From NCBI GenBank assembly GCA_964444095.1, contig CAYUEW010000013.1:1-15163 (forward strand): a DNA stretch of 15,163 bases. The letters are read 5' to 3'. Source of the DNA: JAGLWP01 sp964444095. Lineage in GTDB: Archaea; Nanobdellota; Nanobdellia; Pacearchaeales; GW2011-AR1. The notes under the pieces were generated by a model. That model saw only the letters and a list, made by a program, of their open reading frames with translations. It did no database searches and was not told where the DNA came from. The position numbers were made by a program, and so were the translations under genes. This document shows, in pieces, positions 13,253 through 15,163 of the stretch (position 1 is its first letter; each line of letters begins with the position of its first letter).

Positions 13253-14494
13253 ATGAAAATACTTTTTATTCATTATTATTGTAAAAAAGACGGCGTGACT
13301 AGAGTAATCTTAAACAATATAAATGGTTTATCTGCTCAATCTAAAGACTTGGAATTTGTTTTTGCAGGAGGTTCTTTTGAAGTTCCAATTTCCCCAGAAA
13401 TAGAAAAAAGACACATTGATTGGGATGCAGAGGACATTTTATCCCAACTCCAAGAGGTTGCAAAAGATGTAGATGTGATAGTTATAGAAAATCCCACTGT
13501 TGGGACAGTTCCTAAAGCTACTTTAGCGTTCAAACAATTTGCAGAACAGAACCAATCAAAAAAAATAATTTATAGAATACATGACTTTGTAGAAGACCGT
13601 CCCCACCTCTTTGAAAATATGAAAGAGGTATTTGAAAACTTAAATGAAATTTATCCCAAATCAAAAAATGTTTCTTTTTTGGTTCTAACCTCTTCTGATA
13701 AGGAGAGATTAATGCAGAAAGGATTGGAAAATGTGCAAGTGCTTCCGAATTCAATTGTAGTTTCTGATTTTCAAAGTAATAAGGAAAAGGCAGAAAGCCT
13801 AAGGAAAATTTTTGAAGAAAAAGGAATAATAAATTCTGGGGAAAAAATTTTGGCTTATCCTGTAAGAGTTTTAAGAAGAAAAAATATAGAAGAGGCAATT
13901 CTTTTAACCAAGCTCATAAATGAAGAAGGTGCTCAAAATTATCGGTTGATTGTTACAATCCCTTGGGAAGAAGATTATAAAGAAGAAATAGAAAAATTAG
14001 CTAAGACATATGAAGTTCCTTGTTCTATTGGGAAAGCAAGCGAGCATATAAGTTTTGATAAAAAAGATTCTTACACTATCGCAGATTTATATCTTATAAC
14101 AGATTTAGTAATTTCTACAAGTGTGCGTGAAGGTTTTGGTTTAGCATTTATTGAACCTTGGCTTGTAGGAACGCCAGTAATAGGGCGAAGAATCCAATCA
14201 ATAACAAAAGACTTAGAAAATAATGGAATGGATTTAAGTTATTTTTATGATAATTCTATTTTGCATAATAGTGAAAATTCTAAAGAGCGTATGGAAAATG
14301 TGGTTTCTATTTTATCTGACCCAGAAAAGTTCAAACAATTATCTGAAAAATTAAATATTTTAGATAGAATAAGGAGAGCAAGATTAGCAGTAGACCAAAA
14401 TCGGCTCGCAATCAAAGAAAATTATGACCATTTTAATGTGTCTAAAAAATTACTAAGTCAAATCACAACGAGCTATACCCCTTATTGCAACTAA
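13253..14494 (+). CDS. GT4-type glycosyltransferase (GT-B fold)
   Basis: A 413-aa soluble glycosyltransferase predicted to use a nucleotide sugar with retention of configuration. The N-terminal Rossmann domain begins MKILFIHYYCKKDGVTRVIL, with the glycine-containing acceptor-side loop. The second domain starts near residue 198 with ILAYPVRVLRRKNIEEAILL, and carries the GT4 EX7E signature EGFGLAFIE (E293, E301) in STSVREGFGLAFIEPWLVG. No membrane segment or signal peptide, so it acts in the cytoplasm or at the membrane surface. Acceptor and sugar cannot be assigned; a compatible-solute, glycan or lipid product is possible. No other sugar genes are adjacent. Confidence 0.88.
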   Translation: MKILFIHYYCKKDGVTRVILNNINGLSAQSKDLEFVFAGGSFEVPISPEIEKRHIDWDAEDILSQLQEVAKDVDVIVIENPTVGTVPKATLAFKQFAEQNQSKKIIYRIHDFVEDRPHLFENMKEVFENLNEIYPKSKNVSFLVLTSSDKERLMQKGLENVQVLPNSIVVSDFQSNKEKAESLRKIFEEKGIINSGEKILAYPVRVLRRKNIEEAILLTKLINEEGAQNYRLIVTIPWEEDYKEEIEKLAKTYEVPCSIGKASEHISFDKKDSYTIADLYLITDLVISTSVREGFGLAFIEPWLVGTPVIGRRIQSITKDLENNGMDLSYFYDNSILHNSENSKERMENVVSILSDPEKFKQLSEKLNILDRIRRARLAVDQNRLAIKENYDHFNVSKKLLSQITTSYTPYCN

Positions 14495-14495
14495 A

Positions 14496-14503
14496 TTTTT
14501 AAA
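14496..14503 (+). promoter_or_regulatory. TATA box for the 98-aa gene (probably leaderless)
   Basis: TTTTTAAA, 2 nt after the glycosyltransferase stop, is centred about 25 nt before the ATG at 14525, the spacing expected for a transcript starting at or next to the start codon. Confidence 0.5.
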
Positions 14504-14506
14504 GTC

Positions 14507-14513
14507 TTTTTTT
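14507..14513 (+). terminator. T-tract terminator after the glycosyltransferase
   Basis: Seven consecutive Ts 12 nt downstream of the stop codon at 14492-14494, a typical simple archaeal terminator. It lies between the TATA box and start codon of the next gene. Confidence 0.4.
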
Positions 14514-14524
14514 ATGATTAATTT

Positions 14525-14821
14525 ATGGAGAAAACAGATTACAAAAGCAAACTTGTAAGCTACTTCAAAAAAAATCTAGCAAAAAGTTATAATCCTAATA
14601 CTCTTAAATTTGCACTAATTAACCAAGGGTATTCGAGAATTGCTGTAGAAGAAGCTTTGATACAGGCGACTGCAGAACTCGCAGAAAAAGCACCAGTATT
14701 AAAAGAAAAGCCAAAAATTAAATATGAAATTATCGATGAAAATGATAAAGTTGTGCAAATAAAAAAACCTTTTCTGAAACGGCTTTTTGGATTTAACAAA
14801 AGCTTTAAATTCTCATTTTAA
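14525..14821 (+). CDS. Unknown 98-aa protein with a helical N-terminal domain
   Basis: No defined function. Residues 1-50 form a probable three-helix unit (LVSYFKKNLAKSYNPNTLKF then NQGYSRIAVEEALIQATAEL) resembling a small domain I associate with Pacearchaeota/Woesearchaeota proteins, from memory only. Then comes EKAPVLKEKPKIKYEIIDEN and a basic tail ending GFNKSFKFSF. No cysteines or clear membrane helix; the hydrophobic/basic C-terminus (KKPFLKRLFGFNK) might touch a membrane or RNA. It has its own TATA box, and the promoter of the following tRNA lies within its last codons. Confidence 0.8.
   Translation: MEKTDYKSKLVSYFKKNLAKSYNPNTLKFALINQGYSRIAVEEALIQATAELAEKAPVLKEKPKIKYEIIDENDKVVQIKKPFLKRLFGFNKSFKFSF
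14804..14810 (+). promoter_or_regulatory. Possible TATA box for tRNA-Ser
   Basis: TTTAAAT centred about 28 nt before the first tRNA base at 14835, inside the 3' end of the 98-aa gene. Spacing fits an archaeal tRNA promoter with little or no 5' leader. Confidence 0.45.
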
Positions 14822-14834
14822 CTCGAAATTCCAT

Positions 14835-14914
14835 GCCTCTGTCGCATAATGGTAGTGCACCGGCCTTGAGAGCCGGGCCCTTTGGGCTCGCAGGTTCGAT
14901 TCCTGCCGGGGGCG
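14835..14914 (+). tRNA. tRNA-Ser (anticodon TGA)
   Basis: Cloverleaf folds by hand. The acceptor stem is GCCTCTG (14835-14841) with CGGGGGC (14907-14913), including G-T pairs. The D stem is GCAT/GTGC. The anticodon stem CCGGC/GCCGG encloses loop CTTGAGA, giving anticodon TGA at 14867-14869, which reads UCA serine codons. The variable arm is long (14877-14889) with GCCC/GGGC around TTT, the class II mark of serine tRNA. The T stem GCAGG/CCTGC encloses TTCGATT. The discriminator at 14914 is G, as expected for serine. No 3' CCA is encoded and no intron is present. Confidence 0.95.
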
Positions 14915-14920
14915 TTTTTT
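14915..14920 (+). terminator. T-run after tRNA-Ser
   Basis: Six Ts immediately follow the discriminator base, a typical archaeal termination signal. The last two overlap the stop codon of the convergent helicase gene. Confidence 0.55.
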
Positions 14921-15163
14921 ATTCCTTAAAAGCATCAAGAACCCTTGAATCAGGACTCAATAAATAAATATGGTCCTCTTTGAATCTCAAACCCCGATAA
15001 ACTTTTTGCCATAATTCTCTTCTTGCTTTATCTTTATATAAACTCCAGTAATATTCTGGTTTTGTTTTATTCAAAATTTTCCAAAAAGCATCTTGCACAT
15101 TTGGATTAGGATATTTTGTAAAAATAATGCTATTGCATTGTTCCCCCGGAAAATCAATTCCCC
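14919..15163 (-). CDS. XPD/DinG-like superfamily 2 DNA helicase, C-terminal end (partial)
   Basis: The last 81 codons of a gene that continues beyond the window. It opens with GIDFPGEQCNSIIFTKYPNP, matching the motif V region of XPD/Rad3/DinG helicases (G-x-DFPG followed by a hydrophobic strand and P-x-P). Then come a tyrosine-rich region and a motif VI-like stretch ELWQKVYRGLRFKEDHIYLL with SPDSRVLD after it. These ATP-dependent helicases often carry an Fe-S cluster domain in the part not seen here. Motif VI departs from the usual QxxGRxxR. The gene converges with tRNA-Ser. Confidence 0.8.
   Translation of the reverse strand, partial: GIDFPGEQCNSIIFTKYPNPNVQDAFWKILNKTKPEYYWSLYKDKARRELWQKVYRGLRFKEDHIYLLSPDSRVLDAFKE

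Noticed and set aside
10620..14821. Long ORFs on the strand opposite the transporter, AMP phosphorylase and glycosyltransferase genes
   Set aside because: They are shadows of well-supported genes, with no family features of their own.
1..15163. CRISPR array, insertion sequence or prophage as the previously undescribed system
   Set aside because: No regularly spaced repeats, transposase or phage genes are present. The only clear repeat pairs are the leader duplication around the exonuclease and the contig ends at the N gap.

Overview
This AT-rich window looks archaeal. It holds a long S10/spc-type ribosomal protein operon with archaeal/eukaryotic-type members (eS4, eL32, aIF1 and archaeal-type uS14, uS17 and uL24). 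It also has TATA-box promoters close to start codons, an archaeal AMP phosphorylase, an XPD-like helicase end, and a tRNA-Ser with no encoded CCA. Small proteins and conserved-looking unknowns suggest a DPANN archaeon, possibly of the Pacearchaeota/Woesearchaeota type; that placement is inference. Ten Ns inside the uS3 gene show it is a scaffolded draft or metagenome assembly.

Minus strand, 10566 to 1: an unrecognised 234-aa gene, then uL3, uL4, a DEDDh 3'-5' exonuclease, uL23, uL2, uS19, uL22, uS3, uL29, aIF1, uS17, uL14, an unknown 80-aa gene, uL24, eS4, uL5, uS14, an unknown 99-aa gene, uS8, uL6 and the start of eL32. Nearly every junction is ATGA, TAATG or TAA-A-ATG, so the array reads as one translationally coupled operon. 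Three non-ribosomal genes interrupt the usual archaeal order: the exonuclease, the 80-aa gene and the 99-aa gene. The RNase P protein gene often found between aIF1 and uS17 is absent.

The most unusual structure is around the exonuclease. The gene sits between two 70-bp direct repeats that match at 67 positions. Each repeat carries the last two codons and stop of the upstream gene, a complete 17-codon micro-ORF, a GAGGT ribosome binding site, and the first five codons of the downstream gene. The micro-ORF is joined by ATGA overlaps on both sides in both copies. The exonuclease thus looks like a cassette placed in the operon by duplication of the uL4-uL23 junction.

Plus strand, 10620 to 14914: separate short transcription units, most with a TATA-like box about 24-34 nt before the start. 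They are an AI-2E family membrane protein, AMP phosphorylase, a GT4 glycosyltransferase, a 98-aa unknown protein and tRNA-Ser(TGA). The window ends with the C-terminus of an XPD/DinG-like helicase on the minus strand, convergent with the tRNA. No IS elements or CRISPR arrays were seen.
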